Positions 51,378-60,672 of a stretch of DNA of 64,000 nt are shown piece by piece. Within the stretch, counting starts at the first letter, position 1. Each line of letters opens with the position of its first letter. The notes below the pieces were generated by a model. The model was not told the origin of the DNA and ran no database searches. It saw only the letters and a program-made list of their open reading frames with translations. Position numbers and translations under genes: made by a program. The DNA lies in NCBI GenBank assembly GCA_018396705.1, contig JAGTQZ010000004.1, positions 1 through 64,000 of the forward strand. Reading direction: 5' to 3'. The DNA comes from Candidatus Bathyarchaeota archaeon (GTDB taxonomy: Archaea; Thermoproteota; Bathyarchaeia; Bathyarchaeales; Bathycorpusculaceae).

Positions 51378-51842
51378 CTACCACGGGATCCCTAAAGGGT
51401 AATATGGATCATTATAGCATAAAGCCTTGCTCATGCAGTGTTTAACGCACGGGGGTATTTCCAAGTTTTTATCTACACACATGTCACATTTCTCAATTTT
51501 TCCAGTTTCCGGATTGAGCCATATAGCATGAATCGGGCATGCCTCTATGCATTCTCCACATCCATTACACAAATCTTTGTCGACAGTTACTACGCCGCTG
51601 TTTTGCTTTTTTAAGGCCTTTGTAGGACAAGCAAACACACATCTTGGCTTTTCACATTGCGTACAACGCACTATCCTAAACCTAATAGTCAATTTTCCAT
51701 TTTTATCGTAACAAGGCCCGTTTCTTTCAACTTTAATTCGAAAAACTCCAATGGGTAGTTTGTTAATCTGCTTGCAAGCAACCTCACAGGAGTGGCATCC
51801 GACACAAAGTCGGGGATTCACCACTATGGTTTTCTTCGCCAT
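51378..51842 (-). CDS. Four-cluster ferredoxin-type electron-transfer subunit (HycB/CooF/DmsB-like)
   Basis: A 154-residue protein with four Cys groups: CVGCHSCEVAC, CTQCEKPRCVFACP, CNGCGECIEACP, and CDMC ... CVKHC. This is the 16-Cys layout of DmsB, HycB and CooF subunits that shuttle electrons for molybdopterin enzymes. It lies two bases after the 722-residue oxidoreductase and is almost certainly its partner. It has no TM segment or twin-arginine signal, so it is likely cytoplasmic. Confidence 0.93.
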   Translation of the reverse strand: MAKKTIVVNPRLCVGCHSCEVACKQINKLPIGVFRIKVERNGPCYDKNGKLTIRFRIVRCTQCEKPRCVFACPTKALKKQNSGVVTVDKDLCNGCGECIEACPIHAIWLNPETGKIEKCDMCVDKNLEIPPCVKHCMSKALCYNDPYYPLGIPW

Positions 51843-51844
51843 GG

Positions 51845-54013
51845 TTAGTCCTCCGCTTTGTAAACTTTACAGAGAAGCCCCCTCATGACCGTTGTCCCAA
51901 CTATTGCTTCATAGCCGTAGGTAGGTTTTAGCGGTATCAGCACGTTTATGTTTGGTTCGAACGTTTTCTTTTCATAGTTTTTCTCCTCTGGATACCACCA
52001 TAAAGCTTGAGCAGAAACAACTTGTGGATGAATGCCATAGGTTAGCGCAGCTTTCATCCTTACGCGTCCATTGCCTTTGGGAGTTTCTATGTAAACCCAG
52101 TCTCCATCCTTAATACCAAGTTTTTCGGCTGTTTCAGGATGGATCTCAACCGAGGGATATGGTAAAAGCTCCCGTAAGTATGGGATATTATGGCCCATTG
52201 TTTGATAGGAGGATATGTGTCTCGCACCTGTTATCAGTATTAGCGGGTACTCCCTCACCAATTCAGGAGTAGAGTACGGGCTTTCAGGCGGCTCAACATA
52301 ATTTGGCAGTGGGTCATATCCATACTTTTCAAGAAGAGTTGAGTATAACTCACACTTACCAGTGGGTGTTCTAAAACCAGGCTTACCATCCTCTCGAAGC
52401 AAGCCTTTCTTATATCTCTCCTCAATAACTTGAGAGAACACATATCCTTTTTTCTTAAAATCTTCAAAAGCCATGTTCAACTCTTTTAGGCGATAGTCTA
52501 AAAACTCCTTATAAGTGGATACTGGAAAGGGCAGTTTAATGCCCATTCTTTTCACAAGTTCAAAGAGCACCTCGTTGTCGTCTCTACATTCACCAATAGG
52601 TTCTATAGCTTTCTGGCGTGCTGCTATAAAATTTGTATAACAAAATGCATCACATATATCGTCACATTCAAGGTATGTTGCTGATGGTAAAACGTAATCT
52701 GCAAGCTCAGCAGTTGGAGTCATAAAGAAATCCATTACGACCAGCAATTCCAAATTTTTGAATGCATCCACAACCTTTCTGCTATCTTCAAAGCTAACCG
52801 CAAGATTGGAAGTTGCAATCAACGCTTTGACTGGATATGGTTTCCCAGTTAACATGGCCTCAATAACGCTTGGCGGGTGAGTTAAACATCTAAAAGAGTT
52901 AGGTCCAGAAAGAAGTGGATAAGTTTCGGAGCCTATCGCCTTTTTTTCCATTTCCCTGCTTAAGCGCAGTTGCTTTTTGATGTTCATGTAAGTGAGCTTT
53001 ATCGGGTAATTTGAAATTTCCGCACCTCCTCTTATGTCTATGTTGCCCGTTATGGCCACAAGAATTGACAACGCTCTGCTGGTTTGCACCGAATTGTAAC
53101 TCATTGACACTCCAAGGTGAGACTGAAGCGACGCAGGTTTTAAAGTTGCATAAATTTCAGCCGCCTCGATTATGTCTTCTTTCGGCACCCAAGTGATTTT
53201 CTCAACTTTTTCTGGCGGGTATTCTTGAACCCTTTCAGCTAATTGATCAAAACCATAACACCATTTTTCCACAAAATCAGAATCGTAAAGCTTCCGGTTT
53301 ATTATAACGTTAAGCATACCAAGAGCCAGAGCTCCATCTGTTCCAGGTCTGATCTGCAACCAAACATCAGCCATTGCTGCCAGCTCGGTTAAGCGCGGAT
53401 CAACAACAATAAGTTTTGCGCCCTTATTTTTTGCTTTAATAATCTTTTTCCCTAATGGCGGGTAAGTGTGCAGCGGATTGTATCCCCACAAAACTATACA
53501 TTTGCTCTTTCTATAGTCTGGCACACCAAACTCACACGTGTACACTTCGCCACAAGTAAGCAAGTCGGCGGTTAAGTGAGGAGTATAACAGTAGTGGCAA
53601 TTTCCAATGAGTTGGTTAGGCGAGCCTACTGCGGCTAAGAATATGCTTAACCCAATGGCCGCCCTTTTCGGATACGTTCCATATGAAACCGCAATGGCCT
53701 CGGGTCCGTACTCGTTTTTTATTCTTAAGAGCTCTCTGGTTATGTCATTTAACGCTTCTTCCCATGTTACTCGTTTCCACAGTCCTTCCCCCTTTGCTCC
53801 CGCTCTTTTAAGAGGATACTTTAGCCTTTCCGAATGATAAACTAGTTGCAAGAAAGCTAAACCCTTAGGACACATGTAGCCTTCATTCAAGGGGTGATGA
53901 GGGTCTCCTTCAATTCTAAAGGCTTTCCCATTGTCATCGATGTGAACTAGTACTCCGCATTCGCACATGCAACCTCCGCATACAGTCCGCACTACTTTGG
54001 CCATAATAACCAT
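51845..54013 (-). CDS. Molybdopterin (Mo/W-bisMGD) oxidoreductase, catalytic subunit 1
   Basis: A 722-residue member of the DMSO-reductase superfamily. The N-terminal Fe-S motif is CGGCMCECGVLV with CPKG about 30 residues on. The four domain landmarks are WEEALNDITRELLRI, VDPRLTELAAMADVWLQIRPG, TPTAELADYVLPSATYLE, and a C-terminal LITGARHISSYQT ... HPETAEKLGIKDGDWVYIETP. The metal-ligand region reads SPNQLIGNCHYC, and no Sec or FDH-type Cys motif is evident. Overall closer to acetylene-hydratase- and thiosulfate-reductase-like branches than to FDH. The substrate is unknown. It has no Tat signal, so it is cytoplasmic. Confidence 0.93.
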   Translation of the reverse strand: MVIMAKVVRTVCGGCMCECGVLVHIDDNGKAFRIEGDPHHPLNEGYMCPKGLAFLQLVYHSERLKYPLKRAGAKGEGLWKRVTWEEALNDITRELLRIKNEYGPEAIAVSYGTYPKRAAIGLSIFLAAVGSPNQLIGNCHYCYTPHLTADLLTCGEVYTCEFGVPDYRKSKCIVLWGYNPLHTYPPLGKKIIKAKNKGAKLIVVDPRLTELAAMADVWLQIRPGTDGALALGMLNVIINRKLYDSDFVEKWCYGFDQLAERVQEYPPEKVEKITWVPKEDIIEAAEIYATLKPASLQSHLGVSMSYNSVQTSRALSILVAITGNIDIRGGAEISNYPIKLTYMNIKKQLRLSREMEKKAIGSETYPLLSGPNSFRCLTHPPSVIEAMLTGKPYPVKALIATSNLAVSFEDSRKVVDAFKNLELLVVMDFFMTPTAELADYVLPSATYLECDDICDAFCYTNFIAARQKAIEPIGECRDDNEVLFELVKRMGIKLPFPVSTYKEFLDYRLKELNMAFEDFKKKGYVFSQVIEERYKKGLLREDGKPGFRTPTGKCELYSTLLEKYGYDPLPNYVEPPESPYSTPELVREYPLILITGARHISSYQTMGHNIPYLRELLPYPSVEIHPETAEKLGIKDGDWVYIETPKGNGRVRMKAALTYGIHPQVVSAQALWWYPEEKNYEKKTFEPNINVLIPLKPTYGYEAIVGTTVMRGLLCKVYKAED

Positions 54014-54165
54014 CTTTATTAAGGAAAGACACCTTAGAGGTAAAAGGTGATATATCCTTTTTCTTTGAAATTTCTACGCTCTAATGATGCTTTGATGCTT
54101 ACGCTAAAGAAAAGCAAAGTCTAGTTAATGTAATAAAAAAGTATGTGATGGTTGTATCTGATTTA

Positions 54166-56727
54166 CTATCTATTCGCTGGGAATTGCATGAAGGGCGCAA
54201 AGCCTACTGCTCGGTAAACTTTGCATAAGAGAGCCCTGTTTTGCCAAGAGCCAGTGTAGGGATCTAGAGTTTCAAGGTCGTCTGGCACAAGCACGTTGGT
54301 GTTTGATATAAAGTTGCCATACCACCAGTACTTGTCTCCCGGAAGCTCCGGGTACCACCAGCTGGCCTCGGCGTTAACAACCTTGGGATGTATTGCGCTT
54401 GATATTTTTGCTTTCATGAGTATTTTGCCTCTTTTTGTTTCTATCCAAACCCATTCGCCTTCAGCTATACCAAGTTCTCGCGCTGTCTCGGGGTGTATTT
54501 CAACAAGCGGATCTGGGTGTTGTTCCCGCATTCCCATTCCCCATTGTCTCAGCTCAGAATGGAATTGTGGCCTGAACCTACCTCCAGTAGTGAGTATTAA
54601 TGGATACTCTTTAGCTAATTCCGGTTGCGTCACAGGACTTTCATAAGGTTCAATGTAGTATGGAAGAGGACTTCTTCCAAGTTGTTTAAATATTGTCACC
54701 CAGATTTCAGCTCTACCAGTGGGGGTGCCAAAGCCTCTCGGCCTACCCGTGTCCGGGTTGATATGCTCATAGCTCCTCGGCTTCCATGTAGCTATTACGT
54801 AAAGGTCTTTAGCCTCTTCAAGAGTTAACCCAATAGGTTCAAGCCTAGCATTGTCAGCCTCCTCCAAAGTTTCCCATGGAAAAGCGTCTCTCCATTTTTC
54901 TTCCGGCAATAGTCTTTTTGCAAGCTCTCTAAACATCCAATACTCATCTTTTCTTTCGCCTAAAGGTTCAATCGCTTTCTCCCAAACGGTTAATCCTGGA
55001 TGGAAGTCTTCAAACGTTGCTACATAAGGCCTTTCAAGAGACTTTGTCGCAGCGGGCAACACGTAGTCTGCAAAAGTGCATGACGGGTTCATCCAACGAT
55101 CTATCACAACTGTCAGCTCTAGGTTTGGGCTACTTAATGCTTGATAGACAAGTTTGGTGTTGGGGGCCCACACAGCTGGGTTTCCAGCCCATATTATTAG
55201 GCTTTTAATTGGATATGGCTTACCCGTGATTATTGCCCTAGCCAAGACTGGCCAGTTCACACCGAACATGTGCCCTGAAACACACGGATTAATTCTCCAA
55301 ACCCTTTTATAATGAGGTTTCACAAGGTCGAACATAGGCCAAGCCATTATTGGGAATATGTCTGCTCCAAGCTGCTTCTTTTTCATTTCAGGTGAAAGGT
55401 GATCTTGATAGTCTAGCAAAGCTTCCCTCAGAAACATTCTTCCGCCTATCTCTGGACCTGGCTGCGTCATAATGTCTCCGCCAACCACGTCTAGGTTTCC
55501 GGTGAGTATTCTCAGCATGCAGCGGGCTATTTCAACAGACATTGAAGCCCTGCCTAGCTGGTCTGGAGCCACACCTCTATACATGCATGCAGGCTTTGTC
55601 GTGGCGTAAAGCCTAGCCGACTCCGCTAAGAGCTTTTCCGGAACCCACGTAATCTCGGACATTTTCTCTGGAGGATACTCCATAACTCTTTCTTTAAAGG
55701 CTGTAAACGCAGTTTTACATTCAACAGTTTGCCCGTCGATGTCCTCCACTTTGAAGTATCCTTCCAGTTCAACTTTAACGTCCCCGTCTGGAATAGGCTC
55801 ACCGCTCAGTGTGTAGAATTGCTGCATAACTGGATCCCATATGACAGGGCCTCGCTTTTTGTCTATGGCTACATATCTGTCATCCCTGCCGCCCTTAACA
55901 AGGTCTTTCTCAGTGAGCCACCAATCTTTGTCTATTCTAAGCAATAATGGCCCGTTAGACCATCTCTCAATAAACTCTTGATCATACAGTTTCTCTTTGA
56001 GTATGACGTACATCCATGCTAAGAAAACTCCAGCGTCTGTTCCTGGTCTCAGTTGAAGCCAATAATCCGCCACTCTAGCCTCTTCAGTAAATCTTGGATC
56101 CAAAACTATGAGGTGAACCTCTTCTCCGCTTGCCTTCCGTCTCATTATGTTATTCCATTGTTGCGGTAGCGACTCTGAAGGGTGTCTACTATCCAGAACG
56201 ATACATTTTGAATTAGCTATATCCGGTGTATGCGTATTGTTACCGTAAATGCAATATTGCATAGAAACATCACACGTAGAGCATATGGTTCCAGGCGAAG
56301 TAACATTACCAGGGTTGCCTATTGCAAACAAAAATCTAGATCTTGCCCAATAAAGATCAGTTCGATAGGTTCCTTCAGCAACGGCTATGCATTCTGGACC
56401 GTACTTATTAATTAACTCCTTAAGTTTGGCAGCAATTTCATCAAGGGCTTGATTCCACGATATTCTTTGCCATTGCCCTGAACCTTTTTCGCCGACACGT
56501 TTAAAAGGATACTTAAGTTGGTCAGGATGGTAAATAAAGTCCACCATATGGCGTATTCTTTCTTCGCATACAAATCCTCGACTCACAGGGTGTTCCGGGT
56601 TGCCTGTAACCTTTACAAGACGCCCAGTCTTTTTATCTACATAAGCTAACAAGCCACAACGGCACCAACACCCTGGCTCACCACTGTGGCAGCCTATTTT
56701 TTTAACTTCTAGTTCTTCTTCAACCAT
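54166..56727 (-). CDS. Molybdopterin (Mo/W-bisMGD) oxidoreductase, catalytic subunit 2
   Basis: An 853-residue paralogue with the same domain order (WNQALDEIAAKLKELINKYG, VLDPRFTEEARVADYWLQLRP, NPSCTFADYVLPAATKSLERP, HPETARELGIAEGEWVWIET) but an insert of about 90 residues (about 265-350). The Fe-S motif is altered: a Cys six residues before CWCRC, giving C-x6-C-x3-C with an extra Cys in between. The probable metal-ligand segment reads SPGTICSTCDVSM. ATG 56727 is preferred to the frame start at 56772. The gene is transcribed ahead of oxidoreductase 1 with a 152-bp gap. Confidence 0.93.
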   Translation of the reverse strand: MVEEELEVKKIGCHSGEPGCWCRCGLLAYVDKKTGRLVKVTGNPEHPVSRGFVCEERIRHMVDFIYHPDQLKYPFKRVGEKGSGQWQRISWNQALDEIAAKLKELINKYGPECIAVAEGTYRTDLYWARSRFLFAIGNPGNVTSPGTICSTCDVSMQYCIYGNNTHTPDIANSKCIVLDSRHPSESLPQQWNNIMRRKASGEEVHLIVLDPRFTEEARVADYWLQLRPGTDAGVFLAWMYVILKEKLYDQEFIERWSNGPLLLRIDKDWWLTEKDLVKGGRDDRYVAIDKKRGPVIWDPVMQQFYTLSGEPIPDGDVKVELEGYFKVEDIDGQTVECKTAFTAFKERVMEYPPEKMSEITWVPEKLLAESARLYATTKPACMYRGVAPDQLGRASMSVEIARCMLRILTGNLDVVGGDIMTQPGPEIGGRMFLREALLDYQDHLSPEMKKKQLGADIFPIMAWPMFDLVKPHYKRVWRINPCVSGHMFGVNWPVLARAIITGKPYPIKSLIIWAGNPAVWAPNTKLVYQALSSPNLELTVVIDRWMNPSCTFADYVLPAATKSLERPYVATFEDFHPGLTVWEKAIEPLGERKDEYWMFRELAKRLLPEEKWRDAFPWETLEEADNARLEPIGLTLEEAKDLYVIATWKPRSYEHINPDTGRPRGFGTPTGRAEIWVTIFKQLGRSPLPYYIEPYESPVTQPELAKEYPLILTTGGRFRPQFHSELRQWGMGMREQHPDPLVEIHPETARELGIAEGEWVWIETKRGKILMKAKISSAIHPKVVNAEASWWYPELPGDKYWWYGNFISNTNVLVPDDLETLDPYTGSWQNRALLCKVYRAVGFAPFMQFPANR

Positions 56728-56772
56728 AACTAATATTCTCCCATAGGAGGAGAAGGTTTGGCAACACTCCAT

Positions 56773-57033
56773 AAAAAAATTTCGGTAACTTTATTATTTC
56801 TTTAATGGCAATGTACCAATGATGAGAATTTTAAGTGTTCAACCGGCTGCAACTAACGCGGGATACAATGCTTGAACAAGCACTCAATCTTTTGAGGGAC
56901 GTTTACGTGAAAACATAATATTAACTTAAAATTTTTAGTGTTTGCGGCCTGCTATTAATGCTCTGGGATACTGTTTATCTGCGAAGGGTGAGAGCCCTCA
57001 AGATTTATTTGCCGTAATCATGAAATATAGTTT
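56773..57033. promoter_or_regulatory. Divergent intergenic region between oxidoreductase 2 and radical SAM genes
   Basis: About 260 bp with no ORF. AGATTTATTTG (about 57000-57010), 27 bases before ATG 57034, could be a TATA box for a leaderless radical SAM transcript. Several short hairpins are possible but no clear operator or riboswitch was recognised. Confidence 0.3.
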
Positions 57034-58431
57034 ATGAACACACTTGCTGAGACGAGTAGTCTATGCCCAGAATGTTTGCAAGTTGTCTTTGCTAGGATAG
57101 TCGCTGACGGCACAAGAGTTTACATGAAGAAATTTTGCAGACAACACGGAGAAAAAACAGCATTGATATGGAATGATCTTAAACTCTACACACGGGCGTT
57201 ACGTTTTTCTAGGCCGGGTAAACCTGCCAAACCATATGTTGAAAAAACTGTAAGGGGTTGCCCTTTCGATTGTGGTCTTTGTCCATCTCACAGGCAACAT
57301 ACCTGCCTAGCCATATTGGAAGTTACGGATGCCTGCAACCTATTGTGTCCCATATGCCTCGCGGATTCCAAGAGTATCCCAAAATGGAACCCTACAACTG
57401 AAGACATTGAAATAATGCTTAAAGAACTTTTGAAATGTGAGGGCAAACCTACAGCCATCCAACTGTCGGGAGGGGAACCAACCGTTAGAAAAGACCTCCT
57501 TGACATAGTTGGATTATGCCAGGATCTGGGTTTTAAACTAATTGAGATAGATACAAATGGGATCGAACTTGCAAAAAATCCAGGCCTTGCCAGAGACTTG
57601 GCTGACGCTGAAGTCAGCGGGATATACCTACAATTTGATGGTCTGTCGCCAAAAATCCATCAAATTATAAGAGGGCGTGACTTAACAAAAATTAAGGAAA
57701 AAGCTATTAAAAATTGTCTGAATGCAGGCTTGAGCATAACTTTGGCGGTAACTGTTCTGAAAGGCGTTAACGAACATCAGTTGTGGGACATAATTAAGTA
57801 TGCGGTGTCGAGGAAAGCCATAGGAGTTAACTTTCAACCCTTCGCCGCCCTTGGGAGATACCCACCTAATTTATTCGACCCATTAAACAGAACAACAGTA
57901 GGTGACGTGCAAATCGGGATTGAACAACAAAGCGGTGGAAAAGTGAAAGCCGTTGATTTCATGCCTGTGCCATGTCCAGACCCTAGGTGTTCATCGCTTC
58001 TCTATGCCTATTACCGCACAGACAAGGAGCTAAGCACTATCAGCACACTTGCGGATATGGAACAGTTGATAGATAAATATTCGCTTAAAAACGAGTTTGT
58101 TGAATTTGACAAACTACTGAAAGCTGTCGCTGATGAACTTGCAGTTTCACACGCCATTTTAAGACACTTTAAACCTCAAGCAATCGGCTCATCCCTTAGG
58201 CTTTTGCTGGAACATATAAAGCCAGAAGGCTTTTTCTCTGTAGGATGCCACTTCGCTCAAGACGCTTGGACAGTTGATTTAGAGAGACTGTCCAAGTGCT
58301 GTGTCCATGAGTTGAGAGAAAATGGGAGGCTTATACCGTTCTGCCTCTATAACATTACATCGGTAAATGGCGAAAGGCTATATAGAGATAGTAATCTATT
58401 CCTTAAGCTGTCTGGAGCTCAACGGGTATAG
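57034..58431 (+). CDS. Radical SAM protein, COG1964 family (tetraether-synthase-like)
   Basis: A 465-residue radical SAM enzyme. The N-terminal zinc/rubredoxin-like part starts LCPECLQVVFARIV and ends FCRQHGEK. A CPFDCGLCPSHRQHTCLAIL segment comes next, then the SAM motif CNLLCPICLADS (about residue 108), then SGGEPTVRKDL and TNGIEL. Extra Cys near the C-terminus (PVPCPDPRCSSLL, CCVHELR) suggest auxiliary clusters. This architecture is shared with the archaeal lipid-coupling Tes/MJ0619 enzymes and their relatives, so a role in tetraether lipid synthesis is possible; several COG1964 members have unknown function. It is leaderless or has a very short leader. Confidence 0.85.
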   Translation: MNTLAETSSLCPECLQVVFARIVADGTRVYMKKFCRQHGEKTALIWNDLKLYTRALRFSRPGKPAKPYVEKTVRGCPFDCGLCPSHRQHTCLAILEVTDACNLLCPICLADSKSIPKWNPTTEDIEIMLKELLKCEGKPTAIQLSGGEPTVRKDLLDIVGLCQDLGFKLIEIDTNGIELAKNPGLARDLADAEVSGIYLQFDGLSPKIHQIIRGRDLTKIKEKAIKNCLNAGLSITLAVTVLKGVNEHQLWDIIKYAVSRKAIGVNFQPFAALGRYPPNLFDPLNRTTVGDVQIGIEQQSGGKVKAVDFMPVPCPDPRCSSLLYAYYRTDKELSTISTLADMEQLIDKYSLKNEFVEFDKLLKAVADELAVSHAILRHFKPQAIGSSLRLLLEHIKPEGFFSVGCHFAQDAWTVDLERLSKCCVHELRENGRLIPFCLYNITSVNGERLYRDSNLFLKLSGAQRV

Positions 58432-58675
58432 GTGACTGCTGATTTATACAATCAACAATTGCGTTAAAGTTTGGGTTCTCACCTGAAAGGTTAAGTTTAC
58501 CCCCCGCAAGTTTAACAGTGAAGCCCTTAGCACACTGTTTAAAAGTCATGACGAAAGTGGCGAAAATCATTGGCTCAAGTTTAGGTTCCGTCGTTATTTC
58601 ATAGTCTTTATCGGCAACCTTCTTGACGATTACTAACAATTTGGGCGGAAGATTTGATCTTGGTAGGAATATCAT
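58403..58675 (-). CDS. Small protein of unknown function (90 aa)
   Basis: A 90-residue ORF from 58675, antiparallel to the radical SAM gene and overlapping its 3' end by 29 bases. The product has an alternating hydrophobic/charged pattern (KLLVIVKKVADKDYEITT, FVMTFKQCAKGFTVKLAGG) and ends NQQSPIPVELQTA. It has two cysteines but no motif I recognise. It may be a real gene, since it has a good codon pattern and a CAT start near a TTGCATCC region, but no family can be named. Confidence 0.5.
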   Translation of the reverse strand: MIFLPRSNLPPKLLVIVKKVADKDYEITTEPKLEPMIFATFVMTFKQCAKGFTVKLAGGKLNLSGENPNFNAIVDCINQQSPIPVELQTA

Positions 58676-58804
58676 TGTTGCATCCTCTCAGTAAGGAGTG
58701 TCCAAACAAATTTAAAGCTTTTCGATAAAACTGCACAACTTTTAATAAATTAACACCGAAAATAAAAAAGTAGGCTAAGCCTGGTGAGGGAGGAATAACG
58801 AAGA

Positions 58805-59164
58805 ATGTCCACCGCATTATATCCGAAAATTAAGCTATGGCTTGTCAACGAAAATGATGAGGCTGTATTAGGTGAGGGCTTGGCGAGGCTTTTAGAAGCG
58901 GTTGAAAAATGTGGCTCAATCCTTGAAGCTTCTTCAAACTTAAACATGTCATATCGATACGCCCTTCACAGAATTTCCCTAGCAGAAAAACGTTTAGGTT
59001 TCAAAATCGTTAAGCGAAGTCGCGGCGGGGCTTCTGGAGGTTCTTCAGAGTTAACAAGTGAAGGAAAAGCCCTTCTTGTAAAATATGAGAAAATAGAGAA
59101 GGATATAACCAAATTTTTGAAATCTGGGAAATATCAATTCAAAGCTAAAGAGAAAGATCCTTAA
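58805..59164 (+). CDS. ModE-type winged-helix transcriptional regulator (DNA-binding domain only)
   Basis: A 119-residue protein with the ModE N-terminal winged helix: LGEGLARLLEAVEKCGSILE, LNMSYRYALHRISLAEKRLG, then VKRSRGGASGGSSELTSEGKALL. The C-terminal molybdate-binding TOBE domain of E. coli ModE is absent, as in many archaeal forms. It probably controls the Mo/W genes around it. ATG 58805 follows GAGGGAGGAATAACGAAGA. Confidence 0.85.
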   Translation: MSTALYPKIKLWLVNENDEAVLGEGLARLLEAVEKCGSILEASSNLNMSYRYALHRISLAEKRLGFKIVKRSRGGASGGSSELTSEGKALLVKYEKIEKDITKFLKSGKYQFKAKEKDP

Positions 59165-59166
59165 TA

Positions 59167-59955
59167 TTATTTGGGCTTGATTGTTATCTGCTTGCAGGCT
59201 CCTTTAAAACTCGGTGTTCCCCCTCCCTCTGATACTACTTGCAAAATCTTTTCGCTATCTGTAATTTTTATGCTGCCTATAATTGACACCCCGTGTCTAA
59301 ATAAGGGGTCAGGAAGCATGCTTGCTGTGGGGCCTACGAGAGCTACTTCTCTTGCAGTTCTAGAAAGTTCCAAAAGGCGATCTATTGTTCCGTTAGCTAA
59401 AGCTGTGCCGGTGATTATTGCGACTGTGGCTTGTGGAAGAATCTCCTCGATAGCCGTGTCTGGAAAAACATTTGCTTCGCGCAGTTTCGGGTTTCTCTCT
59501 ATTATGAAAATGTTTCTTGTTTTCTCCATGATCTTTGGGATAAAGGGATGAATGTTTCCGACAAGGACGACAATATCGTTTCGTCTAATTTCAAGTTGAT
59601 CAATAAGATCTCCTTCGGTAATCACGTATCTATCCAAATTTCTCTCAATAGCCAGCTGGGAAAGAGCGTTTAAAGCCGCCACGCCTACAACCGCTTCGCT
59701 TAAATCCCATGACAAAGATAATTCAGCAATTTTTATGGCTGGGTTGCCAGCCAATGTTCCAGCTCTTCTCCAAATTTGGCAACAATTCGGTGCTATTTCG
59801 CTACTAAAAGTGTAGCATAAACCTACGTGTCGCGTACTAAGCTGAACTGCTGTGTAACCCAGCCCTATAACAACCTTTTTAGCTTCTACCGCATCTACAT
59901 TCTCAACTTCAGCCTTAACTGATTGTAATAATTCTCTGATTATTCTTCCAGGCAT
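59167..59955 (-). CDS. DUF364 / heavy-metal-chelation-domain protein
   Basis: A 262-residue member of the DUF4213/DUF364 family: VVIGLGYTAVQLSTRHVGLC, RAGTLAGNPAIKIAELSLSW, LVGNIHPFIPKI, ATVAIITGTALANGTID and VGPTASMLPDPLFRHGVSIIG. Members sit beside molybdenum, siderophore or cobalt genes and are predicted to handle metals. It lies two bases from the end of the convergent ModE-like gene, between it and the FmdE gene, which supports a Mo/W role. The start is ATG 59955. Confidence 0.88.
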   Translation of the reverse strand: MPGRIIRELLQSVKAEVENVDAVEAKKVVIGLGYTAVQLSTRHVGLCYTFSSEIAPNCCQIWRRAGTLAGNPAIKIAELSLSWDLSEAVVGVAALNALSQLAIERNLDRYVITEGDLIDQLEIRRNDIVVLVGNIHPFIPKIMEKTRNIFIIERNPKLREANVFPDTAIEEILPQATVAIITGTALANGTIDRLLELSRTAREVALVGPTASMLPDPLFRHGVSIIGSIKITDSEKILQVVSEGGGTPSFKGACKQITIKPK

Positions 59956-60072
59956 TATGAAACCTCAATGTGAGAATTTCGATCGCGGAATATTAAAGCT
60001 TTTATACCGATGTTACAAACTTATAATATCGCTTTAAAGAAGTCCACATTGAAAACCAGAGGAGGTTGAAGA

Positions 60073-60657
60073 ATGAAAGATGATGTAAAGTTGGCTGAGG
60101 TGCTTCATGGGCACTTTTCTCCCGGGGTTGCCCTTGGGGTTCGAATGGGTCGAATTGGGTTGAAAGCACTCGGCCTTTCAAAGGGTGATAAAAGGCTTTT
60201 CGCTATAGTTGAAACGGCGTTATGCTTGGCTGATGGTGTCCAGGCCAGCACTGGTTGTACACTGGGGCATTCTTCTTTGCGTGTTGAGGATTTCGGGAAA
60301 CTCGCCGTTTGTATAGCCCGATCCGACACAAAAGAGGGTGTGCGGATATCCCTTAAACATGGGTCTATGCCTCCAGTTGTTGAGGATTGGGTGATGCGCA
60401 AGAAAAAGTTTAGCCATGACGAGGAGGAAAAAATTGCCAAAGAACTGTTGCATTTGGACGAGGAGTCTTTCCACGTTGAACCAGTGTCCGTCGAGCCGTT
60501 TTCAAAGTTTGATGAAGCTGAAATAGTGAAGTGCGACGTGTGCGGCGAATGGGTTGTCGAAACAAAAGCAATCAAGGCTGAGGGAAAAACCATTTGTAAG
60601 GCATGCAGTGGTGCAAGATATTACCAACCGCTCAAGCCTTCCCAAACAAACCTTTAA
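60073..60657 (+). CDS. FmdE family protein
   Basis: A 194-residue FmdE-family protein: HGHFSPGVALGVRMGRIGLKAL, then TALCLADGVQASTGCTLGHSSL, and a C-terminal zinc ribbon VKCDVCGEWVVETK ... ICKACSG. FmdE occurs in operons for molybdenum formylmethanofuran dehydrogenase, and its exact role is unsettled. GAGGAGGTTGAAGA just upstream is a strong ribosome site. The gene begins a probable operon with the following metal ABC importer, 15 bases on. Confidence 0.92.
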   Translation: MKDDVKLAEVLHGHFSPGVALGVRMGRIGLKALGLSKGDKRLFAIVETALCLADGVQASTGCTLGHSSLRVEDFGKLAVCIARSDTKEGVRISLKHGSMPPVVEDWVMRKKKFSHDEEEKIAKELLHLDEESFHVEPVSVEPFSKFDEAEIVKCDVCGEWVVETKAIKAEGKTICKACSGARYYQPLKPSQTNL

Positions 60658-60672
60658 AAGGGAGGGTTGAAA

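Noticed and set aside
51845-56727. Naming the oxidoreductases acetylene hydratase or formate dehydrogenase
   Set aside because: Overall resemblance exists, but the metal-ligand and active-site residues cannot be assigned by eye, so only the superfamily is given.
56773-57033. Molybdenum-cofactor riboswitch
   Set aside because: Known Moco riboswitches are bacterial, and no matching stem or tetraloop-receptor pattern is visible.
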